64,000 nt of DNA from CAZPHI01 sp964586425 (GCA_964586425.1 CAZPHI010000005.1:1-64000); one strand, 5' to 3'; positions 45,024-55,215 are shown, counted from the first letter of the stretch. The notes: generated by a model not told the origin, from the letters alone. Made by a program: numbers and translations.

Positions 45024-46175
45024 GTGGAAAGTGGAATATACAAATTAATTAATACAGATGGAAGAGCTAAAAGAGGCGAATTCCATACTGTTCATGGTGT
45101 GATACAGACTCCTGTTTTTATGAATGTTGGAACAGCAGCAGCAATTAAAGGTGCAGTAGCTACAACGGATCTAAAGGAGATAGGCACACAGGTTGAGTTG
45201 TCTAACACATATCATCTGCATGTAAGACCAGGTGATAAAATCGTTAAACAGATGGGTGGATTGCACAAATTCATGAATTGGGACAGACCGATTCTAACTG
45301 ATTCAGGTGGATTTCAGGTGTTTTCGCTCGCAGGACTTAGGAAAATCAAAGAAGAAGGCGTAACATTCAATTCTCATATAGACGGAAGAAAGATATTCAT
45401 GGGACCTGAAGAAAGTATGCAGATTCAGTCTAATCTTGCATCTACAATAGCAATGGCATTCGATGAATGTCCACCACATCCGGCAACAAGGGAATATATG
45501 CAGAATTCTGTTGATAGAACAACAAGATGGCTTATGCGTTGTAAGATTGAGATGGACAGACTTAATTCACTTGAAGATACAATTAATAAGAATCAGCTTT
45601 TATTCGGTATTAATCAAGGTGGTACATTTGAAGATATCCGTATCGAACATGCAAAGAGAATATCTGAATTAAATCTTCCGGGATATTCACTTGGAGGTCT
45701 GGCAGTAGGAGAATCTCACGAAGAGATGTATAATATACTTGATGTTACTATACCATATCTGCCACAACAGAAGCCAACTTATCTTATGGGAGTTGGTACT
45801 CCAGCCAATATTCTTGAATCGGTAGATAGAGGTATCGATTTCTTTGACTGCGTATATCCTTCGAGAAATGGCAGACATGGACATGTATATACGAAGTTTG
45901 GTAAAATCAACCTTTTTAATGCAAAATTTGAAACAGACAATGAGCCAATTGAAGAGGGCTGTCAATGTCCAGCGTGTAAGAACTATAGCAGAGGATATAT
46001 AAGACATCTGCTTAAAGCAAAAGAGATGCTTGGAATGAGACTTTGTGTGCTTCATAATCTTTATTTCTACAATCATTTGATGGAAGATATAAGGGATGCC
46101 ATAGAGAAAAAGGAATATACAGCATTTAAAAATAAGAGACTTGATATGCTCAAGACATATGATGAGAACAAGTAA
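45024..46175 (+). CDS. tgt: Queuine/preQ1 tRNA-guanine transglycosylase
   Basis: A 383-residue enzyme that exchanges guanine 34 of GUN tRNAs for preQ1. LTDSGGFQVFSLAGLRKI holds the catalytic Asp, NQGGTFEDIR and LGGLAVGESHEEM line the pocket, and the zinc cysteines are in CQCPACKNYSRGYIRHL. Start is GTG with GGAGG. It uses the product of the queD-queF operon 27 kb upstream. queA is not adjacent, but yajC follows, as in Bacillus. Confidence 0.95.
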   Translation: MESGIYKLINTDGRAKRGEFHTVHGVIQTPVFMNVGTAAAIKGAVATTDLKEIGTQVELSNTYHLHVRPGDKIVKQMGGLHKFMNWDRPILTDSGGFQVFSLAGLRKIKEEGVTFNSHIDGRKIFMGPEESMQIQSNLASTIAMAFDECPPHPATREYMQNSVDRTTRWLMRCKIEMDRLNSLEDTINKNQLLFGINQGGTFEDIRIEHAKRISELNLPGYSLGGLAVGESHEEMYNILDVTIPYLPQQKPTYLMGVGTPANILESVDRGIDFFDCVYPSRNGRHGHVYTKFGKINLFNAKFETDNEPIEEGCQCPACKNYSRGYIRHLLKAKEMLGMRLCVLHNLYFYNHLMEDIRDAIEKKEYTAFKNKRLDMLKTYDENK

Positions 46176-46309
46176 ATCCAATACCATTAGTGTATTATAT
46201 TCTGTGTTGTTTATAAATAATTAAGGAATTATTACTTGTAAATATCTAGTTTATATGTATAATTAGTTGTAATGGAAAAAATTAAAAGATAAATCTAGGA
46301 GGATTTTTT

Positions 46310-46615
46310 ATGGGATTAGTATTAACACAGTCTTCTCCAGTGGGAATGATTGGAATCATTATTTTCTATGTAGTTTTTCTTGGTGGTTTAATGTACTTTA
46401 TGGCAATCAGACCTCAGAAAAAGCAGCAGAAAAAACAGAACGAAATTATTGCATCAATGGAAGCTGGTGATTTTGTAAAAACAACAAGTGGTTTTTATGG
46501 AACAATTATTGACATTACTGATGATACAGTAATCGTTGAATTTGGTAATAATAAGAATTGTCGTATCCCTATGGATAAAGATGCAGTTGTTCAGGTAGAA
46601 AAACTCGAAAAATAA
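46310..46615 (+). CDS. yajC: Preprotein translocase subunit YajC
   Basis: A 101-residue accessory protein of the Sec translocon. One membrane segment (MIGIIIFYVVFLGGLMYFMA) is followed by IRPQKKQQKKQNEII and the beta core AGDFVKTTSGFYGTIIDI. AGGAGG precedes the ATG. secD/secF do not follow; a terminator ends the gene. Confidence 0.94.
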   Translation: MGLVLTQSSPVGMIGIIIFYVVFLGGLMYFMAIRPQKKQQKKQNEIIASMEAGDFVKTTSGFYGTIIDITDDTVIVEFGNNKNCRIPMDKDAVVQVEKLEK

Positions 46616-46641
46616 TTGCTTTAAATAATTATGTAAAATAT

Positions 46642-46682
46642 TGGGGTGTCGCACTAGATAATTAGTGTGGCGTCCCATTTTT
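46642..46682 (+). terminator. Terminator of yajC
   Basis: TGGGGTGTCGCACTA pairs with TAGTGTGGCGTCCCA (with G-U pairs), then a T-run. Confidence 0.85.
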
Positions 46683-46702
46683 GTTATTGTAATTATGTAT
46701 AA

Positions 46703-47041
46703 TTAATTATTTATCTTCTTATATAATATGTCATAGTATTCATACATCTTTTGGACGCTGTTTTCAAGAAGGTAATAGTGATTTATGTAAGGAATGAGTA
46801 ACACCATTATCAAAAGAAATAGAATAAGCACAGGAATCAACTGCGTGCTCGTATAAAACCAAAGTGAAATAATCGCAAGCATTGCGAATGTAACAGTAAC
46901 AATAAGATGAATTAATCGTTCATGCTGAAAGAATGCAATCTGCGTAAGAATATCATTATATGCATCTTGTATTGATTTTTCATCAGTAGAATTAACAACT
47001 TCCTCAAGATATTTGAGATAACCAAGTACTCTATTCTTCAT
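46703..47041 (-). CDS. Hypothetical small membrane protein
   Basis: 112 residues from the ATG at 47041, which has GGAGG seven bases upstream; the longer frame from 47101 runs into the inverted-repeat element and is not used. Two membrane segments (LIHLIVTVTFAMLAIISLWF and IPVLILFLLIMVLLIPYIN) are flanked by soluble helices with acidic and aromatic residues. I do not recognise the family. It is monocistronic and converges on yajC. Confidence 0.65.
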   Translation of the reverse strand: MKNRVLGYLKYLEEVVNSTDEKSIQDAYNDILTQIAFFQHERLIHLIVTVTFAMLAIISLWFYTSTQLIPVLILFLLIMVLLIPYINHYYLLENSVQKMYEYYDILYKKINN

Positions 47042-47077
47042 ATATAACCTCCAAATTTCTATATCAACTATCGCTGG

Positions 47078-47215
47078 CTGTACAATCTGGTCATAATTCA
47101 CGCGGACACGCTTTCGCTCGAGCTTAAACGTAGCGGTTCATAAGTGAACAAAGAACGTTCACTAAGAACCGACGTTACGCAACGGTCCGTTTAGAATTAT
47201 GACCAGCTTATACAG
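47078..47215. repeat. MITE-like inverted-repeat element
   Basis: The outer arms CTGTA and TACAG flank a perfect 13-bp inverted repeat (CTGGTCATAATTC with GAATTATGACCAG). Inside are CGGAC/GTCCG, then CGGTTC/GAACCG and GTGAAC/GTTCAC pairs around the centre near 47153. The whole 138 bp can fold into one long hairpin and has no open frame. Its right arm resembles bases 16756-16781. The rest of the 390 bp before leuB is AT-rich without further structure that I can see. Confidence 0.75.
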
Positions 47216-47435
47216 ACATAAATTCCTTAATATGGAATTTTTATGTTTGCATAATAAAAGTTTATATGAATAATTATATATCTTTTTAATAACTTATTAA
47301 AGGTAAATGGAAAAAAATATTGAAAATATTATGCATTTGCGATATTATAGAGAAATAGGCTTAAAGGGCATACTATATCTAAGTATAAATATGCATCTTT
47401 AAACGATAGACTATGTATAGAAAGGTTTGAAGATT

Positions 47436-48518
47436 ATGAATTTTAATATTGCAGTCATTGGTGGCGACGGAATTGGTCCTGAGATAGTCAGAGAAGCCAA
47501 AAAGGTTCTTGATAAAGTAGGAAGTAAGTATGGACACACATTTAATTATAATGAGATTCTAATGGGAGGATGTTCGATTGATGCATACGGAGTTCCCCTA
47601 ACTGATGAAGCAATTGCAGTGGCAAAGAGCAGTGATTCGGTTCTTCTTGGTGCTGTAGGTGGTAACGTGGGTAACTCAAGATGGTATGATGTTGCACCTA
47701 ATCTTCGTCCGGAAGCAGGTTTATTGAAAATTCGTAAAGAATTACAGTTATTTGCTAATATAAGACCAGCATATCTTTATAATGAACTTAAAGCAGCATG
47801 CCCATTAAGAGATGATATTATTGGTGATGGCTTTGATATGGTTATCATGAGAGAGCTTACAGGTGGTCTTTACTTTGGAGAGAGACATACTGAAGAAGTT
47901 AATGGCGTTATGAAAGCAACAGATACATTAACATATGATGAGAATGAGATAAGAAGAATTGCAATCAAAGCATTTGAAATTGCAATGAAGAGAAATAAAA
48001 GAGTAATCAGTGTTGATAAAGCTAATGTTCTTGATTCATCAAGATTATGGAGAAAAGTTGTTAAAGAAGTATCGGCTGATTATCCAGAGGTTGAGTTACA
48101 GGATATGCTTGTTGATAATTGTGCAATGCAGTTAGTTATGAATCCAGGACAGTTTGATGTAATTCTTACAGAGAATATGTTTGGAGATATATTATCAGAT
48201 GAAGCAAGTATGATTACTGGTTCGATAGGAATGCTTTCTTCAGCAAGTCTTGGTGAAACTAAGCTTGGTTTATATGAGCCAAGTCATGGTTCAGCACCTG
48301 ATATTGCAGGAAAGAATCTTGCTAATCCTATTGCTACAATTCTTAGTGCAGCGATGATGCTTAGATATTCATTTGACCTTGATAAAGAGGCAGATGCAAT
48401 TGAGAATGCTGTTAAGATGGTACTTGCAGATGGATACAGAACAGGTGATATCTATTCTGATGGAATGAAAAAAGTTGGAACTATTGAGATGGGTGATCTC
48501 ATCGCAGAAAGAGTATAA
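47436..48518 (+). CDS. leuB: 3-isopropylmalate dehydrogenase
   Basis: A 360-residue NAD enzyme of leucine synthesis. Motifs are [19 protein letters not shown], the substrate-binding [20 protein letters not shown], and [21 protein letters not shown] 47436 is preferred over an in-frame TTG at 47427, which is too close to the AGAAAGG site. leuA, leuC and leuD are not adjacent; ilvD and ilvB follow, so this is a partial branched-chain operon. No T-box motif is seen upstream. Confidence 0.95.
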   Translation: MNFNIAVIGGDGIGPEIVREAKKVLDKVGSKYGHTFNYNEILMGGCSIDAYGVPLTDEAIAVAKSSDSVLLGAVGGNVGNSRWYDVAPNLRPEAGLLKIRKELQLFANIRPAYLYNELKAACPLRDDIIGDGFDMVIMRELTGGLYFGERHTEEVNGVMKATDTLTYDENEIRRIAIKAFEIAMKRNKRVISVDKANVLDSSRLWRKVVKEVSADYPEVELQDMLVDNCAMQLVMNPGQFDVILTENMFGDILSDEASMITGSIGMLSSASLGETKLGLYEPSHGSAPDIAGKNLANPIATILSAAMMLRYSFDLDKEADAIENAVKMVLADGYRTGDIYSDGMKKVGTIEMGDLIAERV

Positions 48519-48579
48519 AAGATATTAATAAAATAATATAAAATAATATAATATAAAAGTTTTGATATGGAGGATTAAT

Positions 48580-50256
48580 ATGAAGAGTGATGCAGTATTT
48601 AAAGGAACACAGCAGGCCCCACACAGATCGTTATTCAACGCATTGGGTCTTACAGAAGAAGAGATGAACAGACCATTGGTTGGTATTGTTAGTTCATATA
48701 ATGAAATTGTACCAGGTCATATGAATATAGATAAGATTGTAGAAGCAGTTAAGCTTGGTGTTGCAATGGCTGGAGGAACACCTAGAGTATTCCCAGCTAT
48801 AGCTGTTTGTGATGGTATTGCAATGGGACATGTTGGAATGAAGTATTCATTAGTAACAAGAGACCTTATTGCAGATTCAACAGAGTGTATGGCACTTGCT
48901 CATCAGTTTGATGCGCTTGTTATGATTCCAAACTGTGATAAGAATGTTCCAGGACTTCTTATGGCTGCAGCAAGAGTTAATGTTCCAACAGTATTCGTTA
49001 GTGGTGGACCAATGCTCGCAGGTAAAGTTAATGGATGTAAAACAAGTCTTTCTTCTATGTTTGAGGCAGTTGGAGCTTATTCAGCTGGAAAGATAACAGA
49101 AGAACAGTTAAAAGAATATGAAGCAAAAACATGTCCAACATGTGGATCATGTTCAGGTATGTATACAGCAAACTCAATGAACTGTCTTACAGAAGTTCTT
49201 GGTATGGCACTTGGTGGTAATGGTACTATTCCAGCAGTATATTCTGAAAGAATCAAACTTGCTAAGCATGCAGGTATGAAAGTAATGGAGATGCTTGAGA
49301 AGAATATCAGACCAAGAGATATTATGACACATGATGCATTCATGAATGCACTTACAGTCGATATGGCTCTTGGATGTTCAACAAATAGTATGCTTCATCT
49401 TCCAGCTATTGCTAATGCAGCTGGTATTGATATCAATCTTGATATGGCTAACGAAATTAGTGCTAAGACACCTAATCTGTGTCATCTTGCACCAGCAGGT
49501 CATACATATATCGAAGAGCTTAATGAAGCTGGCGGTGTGTATGCAGTAATGAATGAACTTAATAAGAAGAATCTTCTTCATACAGATTGCATGACAGTAA
49601 CAGGTAAAACAGTTGCAGAGAATATTGCTAATGCTGTTAATAAGAATCCAGAAGTTATCAGACCTATTGATAATCCATATAGCCAAACTGGTGGTATTGC
49701 AGTTCTTCGCGGTAACCTTGCTCCAGACTCAGCTGTTGTAAAGCGTTCTGCAGTAGTTGAAGAGATGATGGTTCATGAAGGCCCAGCAAGAGTATTTGAT
49801 TGTGAAGAAGATGCAATTGCTGCAATCAAGAATGGAAAGATTGTTGAAGGTGATGTTGTAGTAATTAGATATGAGGGACCTAAGGGTGGCCCAGGTATGA
49901 GAGAGATGCTTAATCCTACATCAGCAATTGCAGGAATGGGACTTGGCTCAAGTGTTGCACTTATAACAGATGGACGTTTTAGTGGTGCTTCAAGAGGCGC
50001 TTCAATTGGTCATGTATCACCAGAAGCAGCTGTAGGTGGTCCAATCGCTCTTGTAGAAGAAGGCGATATCATCAAGATTAATATTCCAGCTAATACACTT
50101 GAACTTGATGTATCTGATGAAGAATTAGCAAAGAGAAAAGCTGCTTGGACTCCAAGAGAGCCTAAAGTTACAACAGGATATCTTGCAAGATACGCTGCAA
50201 TGGTTACATCTGGTAACAGAGGAGCAGTTCTTGAAATTCCTAAAAATAATAATTAA
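48580..50256 (+). CDS. ilvD: Dihydroxy-acid dehydratase
   Basis: A 558-residue iron-sulfur dehydratase shared by valine and isoleucine synthesis. The cluster cysteines lie in [13 protein letters not shown] and [20 protein letters not shown], and the C-terminal [20 protein letters not shown] is the family signature. The ATG at 48580 has GGAGG upstream; the frame is open further 5' but without support. Confidence 0.96.
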   Translation: MKSDAVFKGTQQAPHRSLFNALGLTEEEMNRPLVGIVSSYNEIVPGHMNIDKIVEAVKLGVAMAGGTPRVFPAIAVCDGIAMGHVGMKYSLVTRDLIADSTECMALAHQFDALVMIPNCDKNVPGLLMAAARVNVPTVFVSGGPMLAGKVNGCKTSLSSMFEAVGAYSAGKITEEQLKEYEAKTCPTCGSCSGMYTANSMNCLTEVLGMALGGNGTIPAVYSERIKLAKHAGMKVMEMLEKNIRPRDIMTHDAFMNALTVDMALGCSTNSMLHLPAIANAAGIDINLDMANEISAKTPNLCHLAPAGHTYIEELNEAGGVYAVMNELNKKNLLHTDCMTVTGKTVAENIANAVNKNPEVIRPIDNPYSQTGGIAVLRGNLAPDSAVVKRSAVVEEMMVHEGPARVFDCEEDAIAAIKNGKIVEGDVVVIRYEGPKGGPGMREMLNPTSAIAGMGLGSSVALITDGRFSGASRGASIGHVSPEAAVGGPIALVEEGDIIKINIPANTLELDVSDEELAKRKAAWTPREPKVTTGYLARYAAMVTSGNRGAVLEIPKNNN

Positions 50257-50282
50257 TAGAACTAACGAAAGGATATATTGAT

Positions 50283-51974
50283 ATGAAGTTAAATGGTTCA
50301 GAGATAATTGTAGAATGTTTAAAGGAACAGGGTGTTGACACTGTTTTTGGTTATCCAGGTGGAGCCATTCTTAATGTGTATGATGCTTTATACAAACATT
50401 CTGATGAAATAACACATATATTAACATCACATGAGCAGGGTGCTTCACATGCTGCAGATGGTTATGCAAGAGCAACAGGTAAAGTAGGTGTATGTCTTGC
50501 AACATCTGGTCCTGGTGCAACTAATCTTGTAACAGGAATTGCCACAGCATATATGGATTCTATCCCTATGGTAGCTATTACAGCTAATGTAACTGTACCA
50601 CTTTTGGGTAAGGATAGCTTTCAGGAGATTGATATCGCAGGCGTTACAATGCCTATTACAAAGCATAATTATATCGTTAAAGATGTACATGATCTTGCTG
50701 AGACAATTAGAAATGCTTTTCAAATAGCTAAGTCTGGACGACCAGGTCCTGTACTTATTGATGTGACAAAGGATGCTACAGGCGCAACTTGTGATTATAT
50801 TAAACAGACACCAAAGCCAATCGAAAGAGTGACAGATACTATCACAGAGGATGATGTTGAAGAAGCAGCTGAATTAATTAAAGCATCTAAAAAACCATTT
50901 ATATTTGTAGGTGGTGGTGTAATTGCATCTGATGCATCAGAAGAATTGAGAAGATTTGTTAAGAAGGTTGATGCGCCAGTAACTGATTCACTTATGGGAA
51001 AAGGTGCATTTGATGGTTCTGATTCATTATATTGTGGAATGCTTGGTATGCATGGAACTAAAGCTGCTAATTTTGGCGTATCTGAGTGTGATCTTCTTAT
51101 TACCATTGGTGCCAGATTCTCTGACCGTGTAACTGGTAATATTAAGAAATTCGCAAGTAAGGCCAAAGTACTTCAGTTTGATGTAGATGCTGCTGAGATT
51201 AATAAGAATGTCAAGGTTAATGCAAGCGTAATTGGAGATGCTCTTGAAGTATTAAAACGAGTTAATTCCAAGATAGACCAGCTTAACCATAAGGAATGGA
51301 TAGAACATATTGATGAATATAAGAAAAAATATCCATTAACATATAATCCACAGGGACTTACTGGACCTTATGTAATGCAGAAGATATATGAGGTTACTAA
51401 GGGTGATGCTATTATATCAACAGATGTTGGCCAGCACCAAATGTGGGCTGCACAGTATTACAAATATAAGAATCCTAGAACATTACTTACATCAGGTGGC
51501 CTTGGTACTATGGGATATGGCCTTGGCGCATGTATTGGTGCCAAAGTAGGATGCAAGGATAAAACTGTAATTAATATTGCAGGTGATGGATGTTTTAGAA
51601 TGAATATGAATGAGCTTGCTACAGCAACAAGATATAATATCCCTATAATTCAGGTGGTATTCAATAATCATGTTCTTGGTATGGTAAGACAGTGGCAGGA
51701 TCTATTCTATGGAAAGAGATATTCATCTACTATATTAGAAGATGCTGTTGATTTTGTAAAACTTGCAGAAGCTATGGGTGCAAAAGCATACAGAGTTACT
51801 AAGAAGGAAGAAGTAGTAGATGTACTTAAGGAAGCAATAGGTCTTAACATTCCTGTAGTTATTGAATGCGTACTTGATAAGGATGACAAAGTATTCCCAA
51901 TGGTTGCTCCAGGTACTCCGATTGCCGAAGCATTTGATGAGGAAGATCTTAAAAACAAAGAAAATAAAAATTAA
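50283..51974 (+). CDS. ilvB: Acetolactate synthase large subunit
   Basis: A 563-residue thiamine diphosphate enzyme. The catalytic Glu is in ILTSHEQGASHAADGYARAT, the FAD/quinone-binding region follows LIDVTKDA, and the ThDP motif GDGCFRMNMNELATATRY ends in FNN. It follows ilvD by 26 bp. No small subunit gene (ilvN) is adjacent. Confidence 0.95.
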   Translation: MKLNGSEIIVECLKEQGVDTVFGYPGGAILNVYDALYKHSDEITHILTSHEQGASHAADGYARATGKVGVCLATSGPGATNLVTGIATAYMDSIPMVAITANVTVPLLGKDSFQEIDIAGVTMPITKHNYIVKDVHDLAETIRNAFQIAKSGRPGPVLIDVTKDATGATCDYIKQTPKPIERVTDTITEDDVEEAAELIKASKKPFIFVGGGVIASDASEELRRFVKKVDAPVTDSLMGKGAFDGSDSLYCGMLGMHGTKAANFGVSECDLLITIGARFSDRVTGNIKKFASKAKVLQFDVDAAEINKNVKVNASVIGDALEVLKRVNSKIDQLNHKEWIEHIDEYKKKYPLTYNPQGLTGPYVMQKIYEVTKGDAIISTDVGQHQMWAAQYYKYKNPRTLLTSGGLGTMGYGLGACIGAKVGCKDKTVINIAGDGCFRMNMNELATATRYNIPIIQVVFNNHVLGMVRQWQDLFYGKRYSSTILEDAVDFVKLAEAMGAKAYRVTKKEEVVDVLKEAIGLNIPVVIECVLDKDDKVFPMVAPGTPIAEAFDEEDLKNKENKN

Positions 51975-51997
51975 TGTACATAATATTGTGCACATTA
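51974..51997. promoter_or_regulatory. Imperfect palindrome after ilvB
   Basis: AATGTACATAATATTGTGCACATT is nearly its own reverse complement across 24 bp. It could be a weak terminator or an operator for serC, whose promoter begins 28 bp downstream. Confidence 0.4.
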
Positions 51998-52024
51998 TAA
52001 TATAAGATAATATTGTTAAATATA

Positions 52025-52053
52025 TTGACATGAACAAAAAATTGCAATAAAAT
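52025..52053 (+). promoter_or_regulatory. serC promoter
   Basis: TTGACA (52025-52030) and TAAAAT (52048-52053) with a 17-bp spacer, 42 bp before the gene. Confidence 0.65.
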
Positions 52054-52095
52054 GTCAGTTATATTATCTATAATTCAATTTAGGAGGAAGAAAAA

Positions 52096-53178
52096 GTGGG
52101 TAGAGTTTATAATTTTAGCGCCGGTCCAGCCGTATTACCTGAGGAGGTATTAAAGGAAGCAGCAGCAGAGATGCTTGATTACAATGGAACAGGAATGTCT
52201 GTTATGGAGATGAGCCATAGATCGAAGGCTTATCAGCAGATTATCGATGATGCAGAAGCAGATCTTAGAGATCTTCTTAATATCCCTGATAATTACAAAG
52301 TATTATTTTTACAGGGTGGTGCTTCACAGCAGTTTGCAGCAATTCCAATGAATCTTATGAAGAATAAGAAAGCTGCTTATATTATCACAGGTCAGTGGGC
52401 AAAGAAAGCATATCAGGAAGCACAGATTTACGGAGATGCAGTAGCTGTTGCATCATCAGCTGACAAAACTTTCTCATACATACCAGATTGCTCAGATCTT
52501 GATATTCCTGAAGACGCTGATTATGTATATATCTGTGAGAACAATACAATTTATGGTACAAAATACAAAAAATTACCTAATACAAAAGGTCATATCTTAG
52601 TATCAGATGTTTCATCATGTTTCTTATCAGAACCAATTGATGTTACAAAGTATGGAATTGTATATGGCGGCGTTCAGAAGAACGTAGGACCTGCAGGTCT
52701 TGTAATCTCAATCATTCGTGAAGATTTAATTACAGAAGATACACTTCCAGGAACACCTACAATGCTTAAGTTCAAAACACAGGCAGATAATGGCTCTATG
52801 TATAATACTCCTAACTGTTATGCAATATATATTTGTGGTAAAGTATTCAAATGGTTAAAGAAGATGGGTGGACTTGAAGTTATGAAACAGCGTAACGAAG
52901 AGAAAGCTAAGATTCTTTACGATTTCCTTGATCAGAGCAAATTATTCAAGGGTACAGTTGTAAAAGAGGATCGTTCACTTATGAATGTTCCATTTGTAAC
53001 AGGTAATGAAGAACTTGATGCAAAATTCGTTAAGGAGTCTAAGGCTGCAGGATTCGAGAATCTTAAAGGTCATAGAACAGTTGGCGGTATGAGAGCAAGT
53101 ATCTATAATGCAATGCCAATCGAAGGTGTTAAAGCTCTTGTAGAATTCATGAAGAAATTCGAAGCTGAGAATATGTAA
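52096..53178 (+). CDS. serC: Phosphoserine aminotransferase
   Basis: A 360-residue PLP enzyme of serine synthesis. It opens with VYNFSAGPAVLPEEVLKEAA, has MSHRSKAYQQI and carries the PLP lysine in YGGVQKNVGPAGL. The start is GTG after AGGAGGAAG. serA follows, so the two genes form a serine operon; serB is not here. Confidence 0.96.
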   Translation: MGRVYNFSAGPAVLPEEVLKEAAAEMLDYNGTGMSVMEMSHRSKAYQQIIDDAEADLRDLLNIPDNYKVLFLQGGASQQFAAIPMNLMKNKKAAYIITGQWAKKAYQEAQIYGDAVAVASSADKTFSYIPDCSDLDIPEDADYVYICENNTIYGTKYKKLPNTKGHILVSDVSSCFLSEPIDVTKYGIVYGGVQKNVGPAGLVISIIREDLITEDTLPGTPTMLKFKTQADNGSMYNTPNCYAIYICGKVFKWLKKMGGLEVMKQRNEEKAKILYDFLDQSKLFKGTVVKEDRSLMNVPFVTGNEELDAKFVKESKAAGFENLKGHRTVGGMRASIYNAMPIEGVKALVEFMKKFEAENM

Positions 53179-53213
53179 TTATTAATAATTTGAATATTAT
53201 ATAGTATAAGTCA

Positions 53214-53239
53214 TGCAGCATACTTTCGGGTATGCTGCA
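53214..53239 (+). promoter_or_regulatory. Hairpin in the serC-serA spacer
   Basis: TGCAGCATAC pairs perfectly with GTATGCTGCA over a TTTCGG loop, 22 bp before the serA start and without a T-run. It may stabilise or separate the serC message, or act as an attenuator. Confidence 0.6.
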
Positions 53240-53261
53240 ATGTGCAGAAATGAGGAAAATA

Positions 53262-54425
53262 ATGATTAACGTTAATTGTCTTAATAATATCGCTGGAGTA
53301 GGTCTTGATTTATTATCAGCAGACTATAATAAAGAAGCTTCATTTGAAGAAGCAGATGTAGTACTTGTAAGAAGTGCAAAGATGCATGATATGGAATTAG
53401 GTAGCAACCTTAAAGCTATTGCAAGAGCAGGAGCAGGTGTTAATAATATTCCTCTTGATAAATGTGCAGAGCAGGGTATTGTTGTATTTAACACACCAGG
53501 TGCTAATGCTAATGGTGTTAAAGAATTAGTTCTTGCTGGTTTACTTATTGCTTCAAGAGATATTGTTGGCGGTATTGAATGGGTTAAAGAGAATTCATCA
53601 GATGAGAATATTGCTGCATCAACAGAAAAAGCTAAAAAAGCATTTGCCGGATGTGAAATCAAGGGCAAAAAACTTGGAGTAATTGGTCTTGGAGCAATTG
53701 GTGTATTAGTAGCTAACGCTGCAATATCACTTGGTATGGAAGTATATGGTTATGATCCATATATATCTGTTAACGCTGCATGGAGCCTTTCAAGAGATGT
53801 AAAACATATTAGTGCTGTAGAAGATATCTACAAAGAATGTGATTATATTACTGTTCATGTACCTCTTCTTGATAGTACACGTGGTATGCTTAATAAAGCT
53901 GCTTTTGATATGATGAAAGACGGAGTAGTAATTCTTAATTTTGCAAGAGATGTACTTGTTAATGAGGAAGATATTAAGGTTGCACTTGAAGCTGGTAAGG
54001 TTAAGAGATATGTAACAGATTTCCCTAACACAACAGTTGCTAATACTAAGGGTGTAATAATTACTCCACATATTGGTGCTTCAACAGCTGAATCAGAAGA
54101 TAACTGTGCTATTATGGCTGTTAAAGAAATCAGAAACTACATTGAGAATGGTAATATAATTAATTCAGTTAATTATCCTGCATGTGATATGGGTGAGTGT
54201 ACAAAAGAAGGACGTATTGCTGTATGTCATAAGAATGTACCTGCTGTTATCAGCAAGGTTACTTCAATTCTTGGTGAAGCTGGAATTAATATCTCTGATA
54301 TGATGAATAAATCAAGAAATGATTTCGCTTATTCATTGTTTGATATTGATAAAGTTGCAGATTCTTCAGTTGTTGATAAAATCAGTGCTGTTGATGGTGT
54401 AATCAGAGTAAGAATAGTAAAATAA
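53262..54425 (+). CDS. serA: D-3-phosphoglycerate dehydrogenase
   Basis: A 387-residue NAD enzyme for the first step of serine synthesis. The nucleotide-binding motif is LGVIGLGAIGVLVANAA, followed by FARDVLVNEEDI and ITPHIGASTAESEDN. A C-terminal ACT domain (VPAVISKVTSILGEAGINIS) could give feedback control. The ATG at 53262 has GAGG six bases upstream; earlier in-frame ATGs fall in the hairpin. Confidence 0.94.
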   Translation: MINVNCLNNIAGVGLDLLSADYNKEASFEEADVVLVRSAKMHDMELGSNLKAIARAGAGVNNIPLDKCAEQGIVVFNTPGANANGVKELVLAGLLIASRDIVGGIEWVKENSSDENIAASTEKAKKAFAGCEIKGKKLGVIGLGAIGVLVANAAISLGMEVYGYDPYISVNAAWSLSRDVKHISAVEDIYKECDYITVHVPLLDSTRGMLNKAAFDMMKDGVVILNFARDVLVNEEDIKVALEAGKVKRYVTDFPNTTVANTKGVIITPHIGASTAESEDNCAIMAVKEIRNYIENGNIINSVNYPACDMGECTKEGRIAVCHKNVPAVISKVTSILGEAGINISDMMNKSRNDFAYSLFDIDKVADSSVVDKISAVDGVIRVRIVK

Positions 54426-54441
54426 TTATTATCTAATAGAG

Positions 54442-54476
54442 ATGCCTTGTAGTATATTATGCTGCAAGGTGTTTTT
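54442..54476 (+). terminator. Terminator of serC-serA
   Basis: GCCTTGTAG pairs with CTGCAAGGT (one G-U pair) followed by five Ts. Confidence 0.75.
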
Positions 54477-54569
54477 ATTAAAATAGATTGTTAACTATAT
54501 ATAAATAATGGTTGACAATTAGACGCGGCTATCGTATACTTTATTCTAGTGAATAAAAAGAGAGGTATT

Positions 54570-54620
54570 ATGATGACTGAGGTAGTAGATAATAGAACAA
54601 ACAAAAAAGATGAAAAGTAA
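54570..54620 (+). CDS. Small ORF overlapping the bioY start (leader peptide or shifted bioY N-terminus)
   Basis: A 16-codon frame MMTEVVDNRTNKKDEK has the only ribosome site in the region (AGAGG) and overlaps the bioY ATG by 11 nt in another frame. Removing one A from the run at 54603-54608 would join it to bioY as NRTNKKMKSKASIY. Either coupled translation, slippage in the A run or an assembly indel would explain it. Confidence 0.45.
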   Translation: MMTEVVDNRTNKKDEK

Positions 54621-55152
54621 AGCGAGTATATATGCAATTGCACTCGTAGGTGTGGTAACAGCAGTTACGTGTGTTATGGGACCCAATTCAATACCGATAG
54701 GACCTGTTCCTATATCGCTTACTAATCTGGCGATATGTATGGGGGCAATAATGCTTGGATGGAAACTAAGTACTGTAAGTACACTGGTGTATTTGTTGAT
54801 TGGTGCAGTTGGTGTTCCCGTATTCTCTAATTACAGTGGTGGTTTTGCAAAGTTGGTGGGCCCAACAGGTGGGTATCTGATCGGTTTTATTTTCCTTGCA
54901 TTGATTACGGGTATATTTGCTGACAAATTCAACGGTAAGGTTATAGCCTGTGTAATAGGAATGGTTATGGGAACTATAGTTTTGTATTTGTTTGGCACAG
55001 CGTGGCTTGCTTATCAGATGAAACTATCGTTTGGAGCAGCACTGGGGGCTGGCGTAATACCATTTATCCTGGGTGATATAATTAAGATTGTATTAGCTGG
55101 TATTATTGCTCCAGTAGTTCGAAAAGAAATCAAGAAAGCCGGACTTAATTAG
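54610..55152 (+). CDS. bioY: Biotin transporter BioY (ECF substrate-binding component)
   Basis: A 180-residue membrane protein with six hydrophobic segments that captures biotin for ECF-type uptake. Family motifs are GPVPISLTNLAICMGAIMLG, YLLIGAVGVPVFSNYSGG and GPTGGYLIGFI. The ATG at 54610 has no ribosome site; see the overlapping small ORF. No ecfA or ecfT gene is adjacent, so it would use a shared energising module. No biotin-regulator site is evident. Confidence 0.93.
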   Translation: MKSKASIYAIALVGVVTAVTCVMGPNSIPIGPVPISLTNLAICMGAIMLGWKLSTVSTLVYLLIGAVGVPVFSNYSGGFAKLVGPTGGYLIGFIFLALITGIFADKFNGKVIACVIGMVMGTIVLYLFGTAWLAYQMKLSFGAALGAGVIPFILGDIIKIVLAGIIAPVVRKEIKKAGLN

Positions 55153-55161
55153 TTGATTATG

Positions 55162-55215
55162 AAAACTCATTTATGTAGAAAGTTTGATGATAACTCTATA
55201 TAGATGAGTTTTTTT
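55162..55215 (+). terminator. Terminator of bioY
   Basis: AAAACTCAT pairs with ATGAGTTTT, with further inner pairing (ATGTAGA with TCTATAT), then a T-run. Confidence 0.75.

Noticed and set aside
45687..46187. 166-codon minus-strand frame over tgt
   Set aside because: Antisense shadow of tgt with no ribosome site; tgt on the + strand is certain.
47042..47435. T-box or leucine attenuator upstream of leuB
   Set aside because: No T-box core sequence and no Leu-rich leader peptide; the structure present is a symmetric inverted-repeat element.
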